The notes under the pieces: model-generated | Told to the model about the DNA's origin: nothing | What the model saw: the letters and a program-made list of their open reading frames with translations, nothing else | Database searches by the model: none | Origin: Bradysia coprophila | Taxonomy: Eukaryota > Arthropoda > Insecta > Diptera > Sciaridae | Length of the DNA stretch: 64,000 bases | Direction: 5' to 3' | NCBI RefSeq assembly: GCF_014529535.1 | Contig: NW_023503493.1 | Location: 21,422,001 to 21,486,000 of the forward strand | Position numbers and translations under genes: made by a program | Part shown: piece after piece, positions 10,888 through 20,162 of the stretch | How positions within the stretch are numbered: the stretch's first letter is position 1 | Layout: each line of letters starts with the position of its first letter

Positions 10888-12977
10888 ATGAAATTACTGG
10901 TAAGAGAAAATTTAATGTTTAAAAGAGTTGTGCATACGAATATGAATCAGTTAATTTGAATTGGAATACAATATCAACGCGGTTTTTGTTTTCGTTCAAC
11001 GTTTTTATTACAAAATCTGGTGTGTGTACTTTAAGAAAGTTCATATGGAAATGAAATGGAATATCTGCGTGCGATCTTGTTAGTTTTTGGTGCTACTATA
11101 TTGCTGCAGTTATCTAATATGTAAACTGAAGCAAATTTATTTTATTTGCCAAATATGGAAATTGATGTGATTTTATTCGTCCATTCATTGAATTAAATTG
11201 CGTGCCTTTGTCTCAGCTTTTTTTTCTACTTTTTGAGTGATACAATCTACCTACGTGCACAATCACAGAAAATAATCTCTTTTATGACACGAAAATGCAC
11301 AGCATTTCGTTGATTGCAATATTGCTCTGCAGTGGAATATGGTAATTTTTTACCAATTACAGAGAGAGTTTTCTTACAACGGCTGATTTTTGCATGTTAC
11401 ATTGCGATTCAATTTTTTAATTGAAATTTGCTTTTTATTGTGTTTTGCATATTTGACGAATGATAAAGATCTGTGACGGTTTCATAAGATCGAATTTCAT
11501 TTATATTACAGGGCATTGCGTGCCTTTGTGCATTGGTTCTGTTGACGATGGGCGAAGAGGAAAAAAAGTCAATAGAAAACACGAATGTAGAAGACAGCAA
11601 AGCAGCTGATAGCGAATTACAAGAAAAGAAGCAGGAGAAACGCGGACTGCACGGCTGGGAAGGTGATCATGGCCATCATCATCATGAGGAGAAGACTATC
11701 ACAATTGTAAAGAAAGTTCCAGTTCCATATCCGGTTGAAAAACATATTCCCGTTCCGGTGGAAAAAGTGAAGCACTACCCTGTCCATGTCCATGTACCAA
11801 AGGTTAGTTTACAGTAATCTGTCACATAATTGATTCACTTCCTGTTCAGTGTTCAGTATTGATATTTCGAACCTGTCCATGCCTGAAGCGTTGCTTAGTA
11901 AATTCTTTCTTATTTACAGCCATACCCCGTTGAAAAGGTCGTCCATTATAAAGTTAAGGAAGTCGTCAAAGTTCCTGTGCACATTCCCGCACCGTATCCA
12001 GTAGAAAAAATAAAGCACTACCCTGTTCATGTGCATGTAGATAATCCAGTACCGGTTAAAGTTTACGTTCCTCAGGTAATGGATCAACATTCGTCGAGAA
12101 AGCTTTCATGAAAATTAATTATTGTCTCGTCGCAGCCTTATCCCGTGGAAAAAATCGTGAAATATCCCGTAAAGGTACCTGTTCCAGCGCCATATCCAGT
12201 TGAGAAGAAGGTACACTACCCAGTGAAAGTACCAGTCCATGTGCCGAAACCATACCCAGTTGAGAAAGTGGTCAAAGTTCCACATGTTGTACATGTTGAC
12301 CGTCCAGTACCTGTTCATGTCGACAAGCCTGTTCCATACGAAGTCGTAAAGAAAGTACCATACGAAGTTATAAAGAACGTTCCAGTACCAGTCCATGTTC
12401 ACGGTATAAATTCTTAGTTGTTCAACTATGGTGATTGTTATTTATACCAAATCTGAAACCGTTACAGTTGATCGTCCAGTTCCAGTACATGTCGACAAAC
12501 CAGTACCATACGAAGTGAAGGTGCCCGTACATGTCCCGTACCCAGTTGAAAAGCACATTCCCTACGCAGGTATGAGCTTCAACTAAAAATGATTAACTCA
12601 ATTGATCCTAATTTGAATTTATCAAATCCTAATTTCAGTTTACAAGGATGTTCCATACCCAGTCAAAGTGCCCGTCGAGAATCCCGTTCCAGTCCATCTC
12701 GAGAAACATATTCGTAAGTGACAATATGCGGGTATAGACAGCAAGTGATCCTAATACAAGTTTCATTGCAGCTTTCCATGTTGAGAAGAAGGTTCCGTAT
12801 CCACACAAAGAGGTCATCCCAGTGGTACATCACGAAGAGAAACACCATGAAGAGCATCAGGAACATCATGACTTCGGTGGTGGTGAGGAAATACATCATG
12901 ACTTTGGTGGCGGTGGTGAGGGACACCACGAAGAACTATCTGGCGGCTATGAACACCATAACTTTGGACATCATTAG
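10888..12977 (+). CDS. vajk: Vajk-like secreted cuticle protein, paralogue (369 aa, 7 exons)
   Basis: Exons read as 10888-10899, 11512-11802, 11920-12075, 12136-12403, 12468-12569, 12639-12713 and 12772-12977, with GT-AG junctions and continuous phase to TAG at 12975. The signal peptide begins [18 protein letters not shown]. It lacks most of the GHDFGG block of the first gene but keeps KKQEKRG, a short HHHH stretch, all the PYPVEK/VPVHV modules and a His/Gly-rich C-terminus (DFGGG, HHEEL, ending FGHH). Exon lengths match the upstream gene exactly (12, 156, 102, 75 nt), and its single 268-nt exon equals the other gene's 52 + 216 nt exons. This is a tandem duplication with one intron gained or lost. 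Role inferred as cuticle or extracellular matrix. Confidence 0.85.
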
Positions 12978-13238
12978 AAGTAGCTTCTAGAGAGTTTCTC
13001 TTTTCATTATTTCGTTTTATTTTTGTTGAATATTTTGCTGTATGATCGTTTTAAGCAAAATGTTGTTTTTATTGTCATAGTAAATGGTCCCCTGGTCGAG
13101 TCGTTTTGTACATAAGATGAAGTTAGAGACTAAAAAAATGATGTAAACTGCATTGTGATGAGAGGAGTATATACATCCTCGATATTTTATAATTAAATTT
13201 TGTAAAGAAAACAGAAATATTTTTGATTTGAAAGAAGA

Positions 13239-13244
13239 AATAAA
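13239..13244 (+). terminator. Poly(A) signal of second vajk-like gene
   Basis: AATAAA lies about 260 nt downstream of the stop codon. The distance is nearly the same as in the upstream paralogue (AATAAA at 6653), which supports both assignments. Confidence 0.5.
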
Positions 13245-13259
13245 ACGATCCAAGAGTTC

Positions 13260-14375
13260 GAATTATTGCAATTAAATCGATTACATTCCGCCGCACACCA
13301 TATCGGAAATGTGTGAGCGAACATAATTGATCAATTAAGTTAACGTCATACCGCGCGCTTTTTTTTCGCGCTGAAAATATGTATGACTACTCAAGTGTGT
13401 AGTGCACACATGTTACATTATTGGCTATGAATGAATAGACATTTTTAATCATTTCCCTATAAATTGCCCGTGTGTCTATGTCTATACCACACTCTATCTA
13501 GCTGCTCTAACTGTAACAATTGCAAAAGCAATGAATCATTTTTTTTGTATATGAATTATCATTATGCAATGGAAAGAAAATTTCTAAATCACTTCACACA
13601 GAAAATCTATAACATTTACCTGGTTTATGCTCTTTAATAAACCATACAAAAATTACATAATCATTTCGTATAGGTAAAGTGTATATTATAACGTACGTAC
13701 GGATGGAACGAGAGTTACATATATGCACAGTTTTCTGTAGGATCGTAAAAGTGCTATTACATTCAACATTATATTTATTACCTTGCGAATTATGCAGCTT
13801 GAACTCGTAACAATTTTGAACTTAATGTTCGAAAATTTCCGTTACTAAAGTGCACTTGGTCACTCGTAATGGTGTTTATACAATTTTGTTGTTTTGATTT
13901 TGTATGAAAATTCAGTGCTTGTTCACAATAGGAACAGGTGATTAGAAACACTTGTATTTGTCTCTACTCTACTGACTCTAATGATGAGATATAAATGTTT
14001 AGTGACTTGTTAAATTGAATCGCCTCAGCAGAACTTATGTTATGTCGCTACAAGTCGTCCAACTAAATATTACAACCATTCATAATATAAAATAACGAAG
14101 AATTTCTTTGGAGCAAAGGAACCATGGGAAAATACAGATTGAAACAGAACTTGGAAATTGGTTTAAATGGAATGAAAGTGCGGGTGAGTTCAGCTACAAC
14201 AACCGGAAATCAATCCCACTGACGCTCAGTAGCTCAGTAGCTCAGTAGCAAGTAGGATAATTTAAAATATTTTCATTCACCTGCGGATTTTTTTTAACAA
14301 AGTGACAGTTACAAAGAGAAAATAGTTATTTGTTTACCGACGGGAGAAAATAGGAAATTCCAACAAGAGCGATGT
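13260..14375. other. Intergenic DNA, no gene seen
   Basis: AT-rich with no exon candidates. It contains a short run of cagtagct repeats at about 14223-14251. From 14319 it holds the AATAGTTATTTGTTTA repeat-end motif that precedes the retroelement fragment. Confidence 0.5.
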
Positions 14376-15170
14376 TTGCGGTCGGAGCGAAGCGAGGTGA
14401 ACACAACCATTTTCATGCGTGCATATTGTGTTTGCCGTTTTTCTCAAAGAAAAAAAGCTTTGATTCGTGCTCGACTGCTTGCGTCATCTACTAAAGAATC
14501 TTCAAAGTGGCTGCAAGTAGTTCCATCGAGTCAGTTAGGCTTATTATTAGATAACAATTCTGCACGAATTGCTGTTGGTCTTCGTCTAGGTTGTCAATTA
14601 TGCGAAGAACATAAATGTCTTTGCGGTAAAAACGTTAAGCAGGATGGCTTACATGGTTTATCTTGCAATAAAAGCAGAGGATGGATTCCTGGACATGATG
14701 AAGTTAACAAAATCTTTTCTCATGCATTTTCTTCTGCAGCGTTTCCGAATTCAGTACAGCCTCCGGGAATTTCTAGAGATGACGGGAAAAGACCGGATGG
14801 TATGACTCTAATTCCATGGAGTCACGGTAGGCCTATTTTGTGGGATGTAACCATAGGAAACACCCTAGCCCCTTCTTATGTTAATCGGTCATCCAAAAAA
14901 GCTTATTCGATTGCTGATAATGCCGAAAGATTTAAGCACAATCATTACATTTGTTTAAAAGATAATTATTTATTCACACCTATTGCTTTTGAATCACTAG
15001 GTAGCATGGGTCCTGAGACAAAGACATTTATAAAGAAATTGGGATCATTAATGCGGCTTCTGGGGAACCGCGCTCTATGTACTACCTGCTACAGAAGGTT
15101 TCCATTGCGATTCAACGAAGAAATTCTAGTTGCATTCGTCATACCATTTTCGAAATCATAAAAAAGTGAC
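14376..15170 (+). pseudogene. C-terminal fragment of a non-LTR-type retroelement polyprotein, frameshifted
   Basis: The open frame carries, in order, a Cys/His knuckle (CQLC ... CLCG ... H ... C), GHDEVN, then GDGKRPDG-like DDGKRPDGMTLIPW and ILWDVTIGNTLAPS. It resembles the conserved C-terminal region of invertebrate mobile-element reverse transcriptases. The PD...D-T pattern suggests a restriction-like (PD-(D/E)XK) nuclease fold (inference). The fragment has no N-terminus or RT palm domain. Near 15055-15062 the frame shifts by one: the family-like continuation (GEPRSMYYLLQKVSIAIQRR) is read in another frame and ends at a TGA near 15168. It is therefore a dead 5'-truncated copy. It lies just upstream of the piggyBac. 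Confidence 0.65.
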
Positions 15171-15411
15171 AATTCGAATGAGAATTTTTTTTTTCTCCAC
15201 GGGAGAGAAAACGCAATTTTTTTATGGAGAAAATAAAAAACCTGAACTGTCATCAGAGAGAGAGCGCCACCTTATCGTCGAATTTGTGTGGGGAAAAAGA
15301 GGTTATTCAAGCCGCACTGATGAAAAATCTTTTACTTTTGGCTCTATTTTGAAAGCTTTCGGTACAAAAATTCTCAAACATTCATATGTACTAGTTGTAC
15401 TTAAGATTTGT

Positions 15412-17705
15412 TTAACCCTTGATTTCATAGCATATCATATTTGATATTACAGCTTAAAGTGTTCAATTCACATATAGTAGGCCCTCCTTTTTGATTTCTT
15501 GACAGAGAGAGCCTCTCTTATAAGTAAACGTAAACTTTCAGAATGCGTCTGAACAAGTCGCGTCTAAAGAAAATTGTTGAGAATTGGGGGGATAGCGAAG
15601 ATGAGTTTCTTGAAAATGAAGATGATGACGATGATCTGGATTACATACCAACCGTTAACCGAATCCGTAACAAGAAAAGGAAGGAAAATACACCGAAAAA
15701 AAAGAGTGTCAAAACAAAACGTACGAAGAAAGTCTCTTCTAAAAATCTAAAATGTAAAACTAAAAAGAAAAATAAGGAAAAACCTTTCTGGTATTCTGGC
15801 TATGCAAAGTCATTTCCAGTAAATGAAAAAGAATTCCTGGGTGATGTCACCTTACCCGATGACATTATGAGTTTGGAGACTCCATATGAATTCTTCAAAT
15901 ATTTTTTCAATGAAGATGTCAGCAATTTAATAATAACCGAATCAAACAGATATTGTTCTCAAAACTGGCCAGAAAAACGGTTGCAACTTTCAAAAACAGA
16001 GCTTGATCAATTTATTGGTATATGTTCACTAATGTCTGTGATTCAAATGTCTAACACGCGTCGCTACTGGGCACCTATCACAGGAAATGCACTAATAAAG
16101 GAAACAATGCCCGTTAATAAGTTTGAGCAGATCAAACAACAATTGCACTTCAATGACAATGAGAATATGGTCCCAAAAGGTGACGTAAATCACGATCGGA
16201 TCTATAAAATTCGTCCGCTCGTCAACGCACTCATCAAAAGATTTCAAACAGTTCCATTGGAAAAAAATCTTTCTGTCGATGAACAATTATGTTCAACTAA
16301 ATGCAAAAGTATCATCAAGCAATATTTGCCCAATAAACCTCATAAATGGGGATTCAAGCTGCACGTCCTTGCTGGAAGTCATTCAGGATTCTGCTACACT
16401 TTCGAAATTTTTACTGGTTGTGAGAATGACGCTCGATTCAGACTAGCTAATGAAATGGATCTGGGATCGAGTGCAAATATCGTTATTCGGCTGCTGAGAA
16501 TCGTACCCGACTTTCAACATTATATTGTATGTTTCGATAACTATTTTTCTACCTTACCACTTATCGGCCAGCTATCGAAGAGAGGAATTCATGCTGTGGG
16601 CACAATGAGACGAAAGCGGCTCCACAATGCAAAATTGCCGGAAGATAAAGTTATCATGTCTCTTGGTCGTGGCTCGTCTTTTGAAATGGTTACCGAAATA
16701 GATAAAACTGAAATGGTCTGTGTTACCTGGCGAGATACAAAGGTCGTTAATCTGATTTCAAATTTTGTGGGCGCAAATCCGTTGCAAAGTGTAGACCGCT
16801 TCGACAAAAAACTAAGCAAGAAAATTACTGTTGATTGTCCAAGCATCGTAAAGCAATACAACAGTTATATGGGTGGAGTGGACTATCTCGATAGCATGAT
16901 TGGACGAAATAAAATTAAAATGCGTTCCAAAAAATGGTATATGAGAATCTATTACCATCTCTTGGATTTAACCACTACAAACGCATGGATACTATATAAA
17001 AGAGTTAATTTTCATCGCGGTACACACCGAAAACATCTGTTATCATTGGCAGATTTTCGTCTCAAGTTGGGCGTAACTTTATGCAGAGTAAATCACGTTG
17101 CTCGAAAAATTGGACGTCCTCCAACCGAATTGGAACGCCAAATCTCACTAAAACGAAAACATCATAGCTGCTCGCCGATCCCGCCGAAAGAAACTCGAAT
17201 GGACAAAACTGACCACTGGCCGATGTGGTTCGATAACCGTGTGCAATGTAAAAAACCCAAGTGCAAAGGGCTCACGTCAGTACGATGTTCTAAATGTCAT
17301 TTGGCTTTGTGCTGCAACAAGCAGAGAAACTGTTTCCACGAATTCCATAATTGTTAAAAAAAAACTCACATTTGGCCCGATGAATTTATATTCAATACGC
17401 GTTAGTTATAAAAATTTGTTATTAAAACATCTGTTGTCGAAATATACAAAAATTAGAAAATATACTTTGTGTTGACCCTCAAAACCCTGGTGTTTATTCC
17501 TGTACGGAATTTTGAGAAGTGAATTGTTTTTGTTAGTGCAAGCGTGGATCGGTAATTTGTCTTCTTCTTCTTCTTCTTCTTTTTCTACTACTCTCTCTGA
17601 GTATTTTTTTTTCGACACATAATCATTTATAAAGCAAAGTTTTCTTTGATTGTTTCTCAAAAAAATTATTCGTTCACTAAAAAAACTCATGAAGTAAAGG
17701 GTTAA
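15412..17705 (+). mobile_element. piggyBac-family DNA transposon, apparently complete (TTAA target sites)
   Basis: The left junction is TTAA (15412-15415) followed by CCCTTGATTTCATAGC. The right junction, read inward on the minus strand, is TTAA (17702-17705) followed by CCCTTTACTTCATGAG. The ~13-bp imperfect inverted termini and duplicated TTAA are the signature of piggyBac insertion. The element is 2286 bp (15416-17701) and contains one uninterrupted transposase frame plus a short 3' segment with a CTT microsatellite at about 17560-17585. Confidence 0.88.
15543..17357 (+). CDS. piggyBac transposase (604 aa)
   Basis: An intact frame from ATG to TAA. The N-terminus is acidic (DSEDEFLENEDDDDD) followed by Lys/Arg-rich segments resembling nuclear localisation signals (KNKKRK-like runs, residues ~35-80). 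The DDE_Tnp_1_7 catalytic core holds the three expected aspartates: D246 in LSVDEQ, D332 in FDNYFS and D447 in MGGVDYLD. A C-terminal Cys-rich zinc-binding domain runs from about residue 565 (CKKPKCK ... CSKCHLALCC ... CFHEFHNC). Length and domain order match active family members. The enzyme cuts and pastes at TTAA. No stop, frameshift or missing catalytic residue was seen, so recent or current activity is plausible. Domestication seems less likely because the termini are preserved. Confidence 0.93.
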   Translation: MRLNKSRLKKIVENWGDSEDEFLENEDDDDDLDYIPTVNRIRNKKRKENTPKKKSVKTKRTKKVSSKNLKCKTKKKNKEKPFWYSGYAKSFPVNEKEFLGDVTLPDDIMSLETPYEFFKYFFNEDVSNLIITESNRYCSQNWPEKRLQLSKTELDQFIGICSLMSVIQMSNTRRYWAPITGNALIKETMPVNKFEQIKQQLHFNDNENMVPKGDVNHDRIYKIRPLVNALIKRFQTVPLEKNLSVDEQLCSTKCKSIIKQYLPNKPHKWGFKLHVLAGSHSGFCYTFEIFTGCENDARFRLANEMDLGSSANIVIRLLRIVPDFQHYIVCFDNYFSTLPLIGQLSKRGIHAVGTMRRKRLHNAKLPEDKVIMSLGRGSSFEMVTEIDKTEMVCVTWRDTKVVNLISNFVGANPLQSVDRFDKKLSKKITVDCPSIVKQYNSYMGGVDYLDSMIGRNKIKMRSKKWYMRIYYHLLDLTTTNAWILYKRVNFHRGTHRKHLLSLADFRLKLGVTLCRVNHVARKIGRPPTELERQISLKRKHHSCSPIPPKETRMDKTDHWPMWFDNRVQCKKPKCKGLTSVRCSKCHLALCCNKQRNCFHEFHNC

Positions 17706-18102
17706 GAGACGATTATAATTATAAGTGAAGAATAGAAAAACTATAAGTACGTTAAGATGAGTACACAGTTCCTGAAAAATAACTGAAAAATAGCATACGG
17801 TCCACTGGCTGAAAAATGTTTGAAAAATATGTGGAATTACAGTCCAAAGTTACCAATTTCCATATTTCCATTCTAATAGAATTCAAATACTGTGCTATTG
17901 ATAACTTTGGTGAAATATAATTACCAACAGCGTAGAGTTTCTATATCATTAAAGACTTATAATTAGACTCGCACGATACGAAGTAAATCGTGAGAGTCTT
18001 TATGTTTTGCCCACCATCGTGTAAGTAAGTGAAATAATCGAAAACGGCCTATATCGTAGTGGGCAATTATTATCAGTATGATATTATAAGACGATTGAGC
18101 CA

Positions 18103-18217
18103 TGTCCGTCCGTCCGTCCGTCCGTCTGTCCGTCCGTCCGTCCGTCCGTCCGTCCGTCCGACCGTCCGTCCGTCCGTCCGTCCGTCCGTCCGTCCGTCCG
18201 TCCGTCTGTCTGTCCGT
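18103..18217. repeat. Tetranucleotide microsatellite (GTCC)n
   Basis: About 115 bp of almost pure GTCC units with a few GTCT and GACC interruptions. Open frames across it on either strand are artefacts of the repeat. Confidence 0.95.
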
Positions 18218-18249
18218 GTGTCGTAACTTTAGAAAAATATGAAAGGACG

Positions 18250-18525
18250 GTTGAAGCGACACGCTCAAACTATCCAAACTTTTGATCCCGATCTTTTTGA
18301 CTCTGCCCATCTACAATTATCACTTGAGTCTGGTATATTGATGAAGGGTGAGCCTTTTCGATCAGACCTCAAAAATTTATAGGTCACAGCGTCTCGCGCA
18401 ACGACACACATCACTCCATTAAGATTTTTAGTCCCAATCGAATTCACTCTGCCCAACTACCATTCTCACGTATGTCTGATATGTGATAGAGGGTGAGCCT
18501 TTTCGATGAGAACTCAAATATTTAA
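18250..18525. repeat. Two-copy degenerate tandem repeat, ~145-bp period
   Basis: ACTCTGCCCA occurs at about 18300 and 18446, and GGGTGAGCCTTTTCGAT at 18346 and 18491. The intervening sequence aligns with scattered differences. Two copies follow the GTCC microsatellite, perhaps parts of a longer repeat family. Confidence 0.6.
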
Positions 18526-18599
18526 GATGCTTCAACAAAGATGTTCACCGAACGAGCGCTGCGCATAGACTAGTGCTGCTGTAAATTTTTGTAATATTA

Positions 18600-19150
18600 T
18601 GTAATAAATTCAATTACGCAATATATGGAAATATTGCGAAATCACATAATGGTGTGATAGTTGACATTCAATAGTTGACTATCAAATGTCGAACAATCTA
18701 GTAGCTAGCGGATCATACATTTTAATCAGTCAATATATGACGCTCGTCCAGTTAACATCTCCGCCAAAAAATTCTCCCTCAACTATCAACTATTGATAGT
18801 TGTCTATCAATATTGGATAGGTAGAATGTTTAACGGTGATGTCAACTGGACAAGAGTCACGAATTGACTGATTAAAATGTATGATCCGCTCGTCCAGTTA
18901 ACATCTCCACTAAAACATTCTTCCTCAACTATTGATAGTCAACTATCAATAGTTGATAGTTGAAAGAGAATGTTTTAGCGGAGATGTTAACTAGGCGAGC
19001 GTCAAGACTTGACTGATTAAAATGTATGATCCGCTTGCGCCTACGTTGTTCGACATTTGACTATCAATATTTAACTATTAATAGTAAGTACTCTTCATAT
19101 TATGTGATTTCACAATTGTACCATTTTCGAAATTTAATTTATGTAATAAG
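18600..19150. repeat. Nested foldback element with ACTATCAATAGTTGATAGT palindromes
   Basis: Outer arms (about 18640-18695 and 19044-19115) share GAAATCACATAAT and GACTATCAAATGTCGAACAA in inverted orientation. Inside are three copies of GATCATACATTTTAATCAGTC (one plus at 18711, two inverted at about 18863 and 19011) and repeated CTCGTCCAGTTAACATCTCC. Internal palindromes of CAACTATCAATAGTTGATAG form the loops. The layout is two adjoining hairpins within a larger hairpin. No coding capacity. Confidence 0.75.
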
Positions 19151-19426
19151 GACTACTGTGATTGTAATAGCAGTTACACTCAACTATACTAAATGTGTGG
19201 AAATATTGCGAAAATTGTAGTTTCGGAACGTGCGAGTCTATTGCTAACGCGCCTGCCGCGTCAATCTCCTCTTGTTTAAAGTATAAATTGGTAATTGTGG
19301 ACTGGAATATTCCACAGATTTTTTCAAGCCTTTTTCTGCCAGTGGATTCACGATTGTATTCTATTTTTCAGTCATTTTCAACCATTTTTAAGGAACTCGA
19401 ATTTCTCCATTTTTAAGAAAAATGTT

Positions 19427-19534
19427 CTGCGAATAGTCTCCATGAAGCACTATTTACAGTTCCTGCAAATAGTCTCCATGAACCACTATTTACAGTTCCT
19501 GCGAATAGTCTCCATGAACCACTATTTGCAGGAA
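19427..19534. repeat. 36-bp tandem repeat, three units
   Basis: The units are 19427-19462, 19463-19498 and 19499-19534. Each starts CTGC(G/A)AATAGTCTCCATG and they differ at only a few positions. A partial fourth unit (CTGCAAATAGC) follows. The third unit ends TTTGCAGGAA, making a local palindrome with the partial unit. Confidence 0.9.
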
Positions 19535-19708
19535 CTGCAAATAGCATTTTCGTAATAAATATATAATGTTATGTCACTTACATTAGTGATGAAATCACAA
19601 ATCTTACAATTAACCTGTCATCTGTTATCAATAACGACGACCAAAATAATGACAGACTCTGAGTAAAATTGTTCTTTATGAAGTAAAATACATGTTTAAA
19701 AAATGAAG

Positions 19709-19836
19709 TACAGTGAACGACATCTCAAATGTCTCACTGTCAAATTTTTCTGAGAATTTTATTGTGTCATTGCAAATTCACAATGACATTCTCTGAAAAA
19801 AATGACAGTGAGACATTTGAGATGTCGTTCACTGTA
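19709..19836. repeat. mariner-type hairpin MITE, 128 bp
   Basis: Long inverted arms begin TACAGTGAACGACATC and end in the exact complement. They pair with few mismatches for about 50 bp around a short loop. The terminal TA plus CAGT start suggests Tc1/mariner mobilisation with TA target duplication (inference). A longer element with TACAGT ends lies at 62793-62977. Confidence 0.85.
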
Positions 19837-20089
19837 CAAGATTTGAAATCAATTTATTAAAAATACCTTGATCGATAGAAGTAATACAGTTTTCAACATT
19901 CAAAAGTATCGACATATTATCTTATTTCTCCAACTTCTCCCATTTCTTCATAACGACTATATGGAGAAATTAGAGAAAAAGGTTTTCTTTGTTGTATAAG
20001 CAAACTTATCTTCATTTGCATCTATTTATGGTCATCATAAATTTCATTGGAAGGAATACACACTTAAAAGCCATTTGATTCATTCATTT

Positions 20090-20095
20090 TTTATT
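20090..20095 (-). terminator. Poly(A) signal of the Ance-3-like gene
   Basis: AATAAA on the minus strand lies about 70 nt beyond the stop codon at 20163-20165. Confidence 0.45.
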
Positions 20096-20162
20096 TTTGC
20101 AAAAACATAATTTTGTTGGTTAGCGAGTGCTTCAAATAAAAAACGAGTACATTCAAGACTCA

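Noticed and set aside
10440..10889. 149-aa minus-strand open frame over the vajk promoter
   Set aside because: It overlaps the TATA/initiator of the plus-strand gene and contains microsatellite-encoded Thr runs.
17963..18310. Open frame with TDGR repeats
   Set aside because: Translation of the GTCC microsatellite, not a protein-coding gene.
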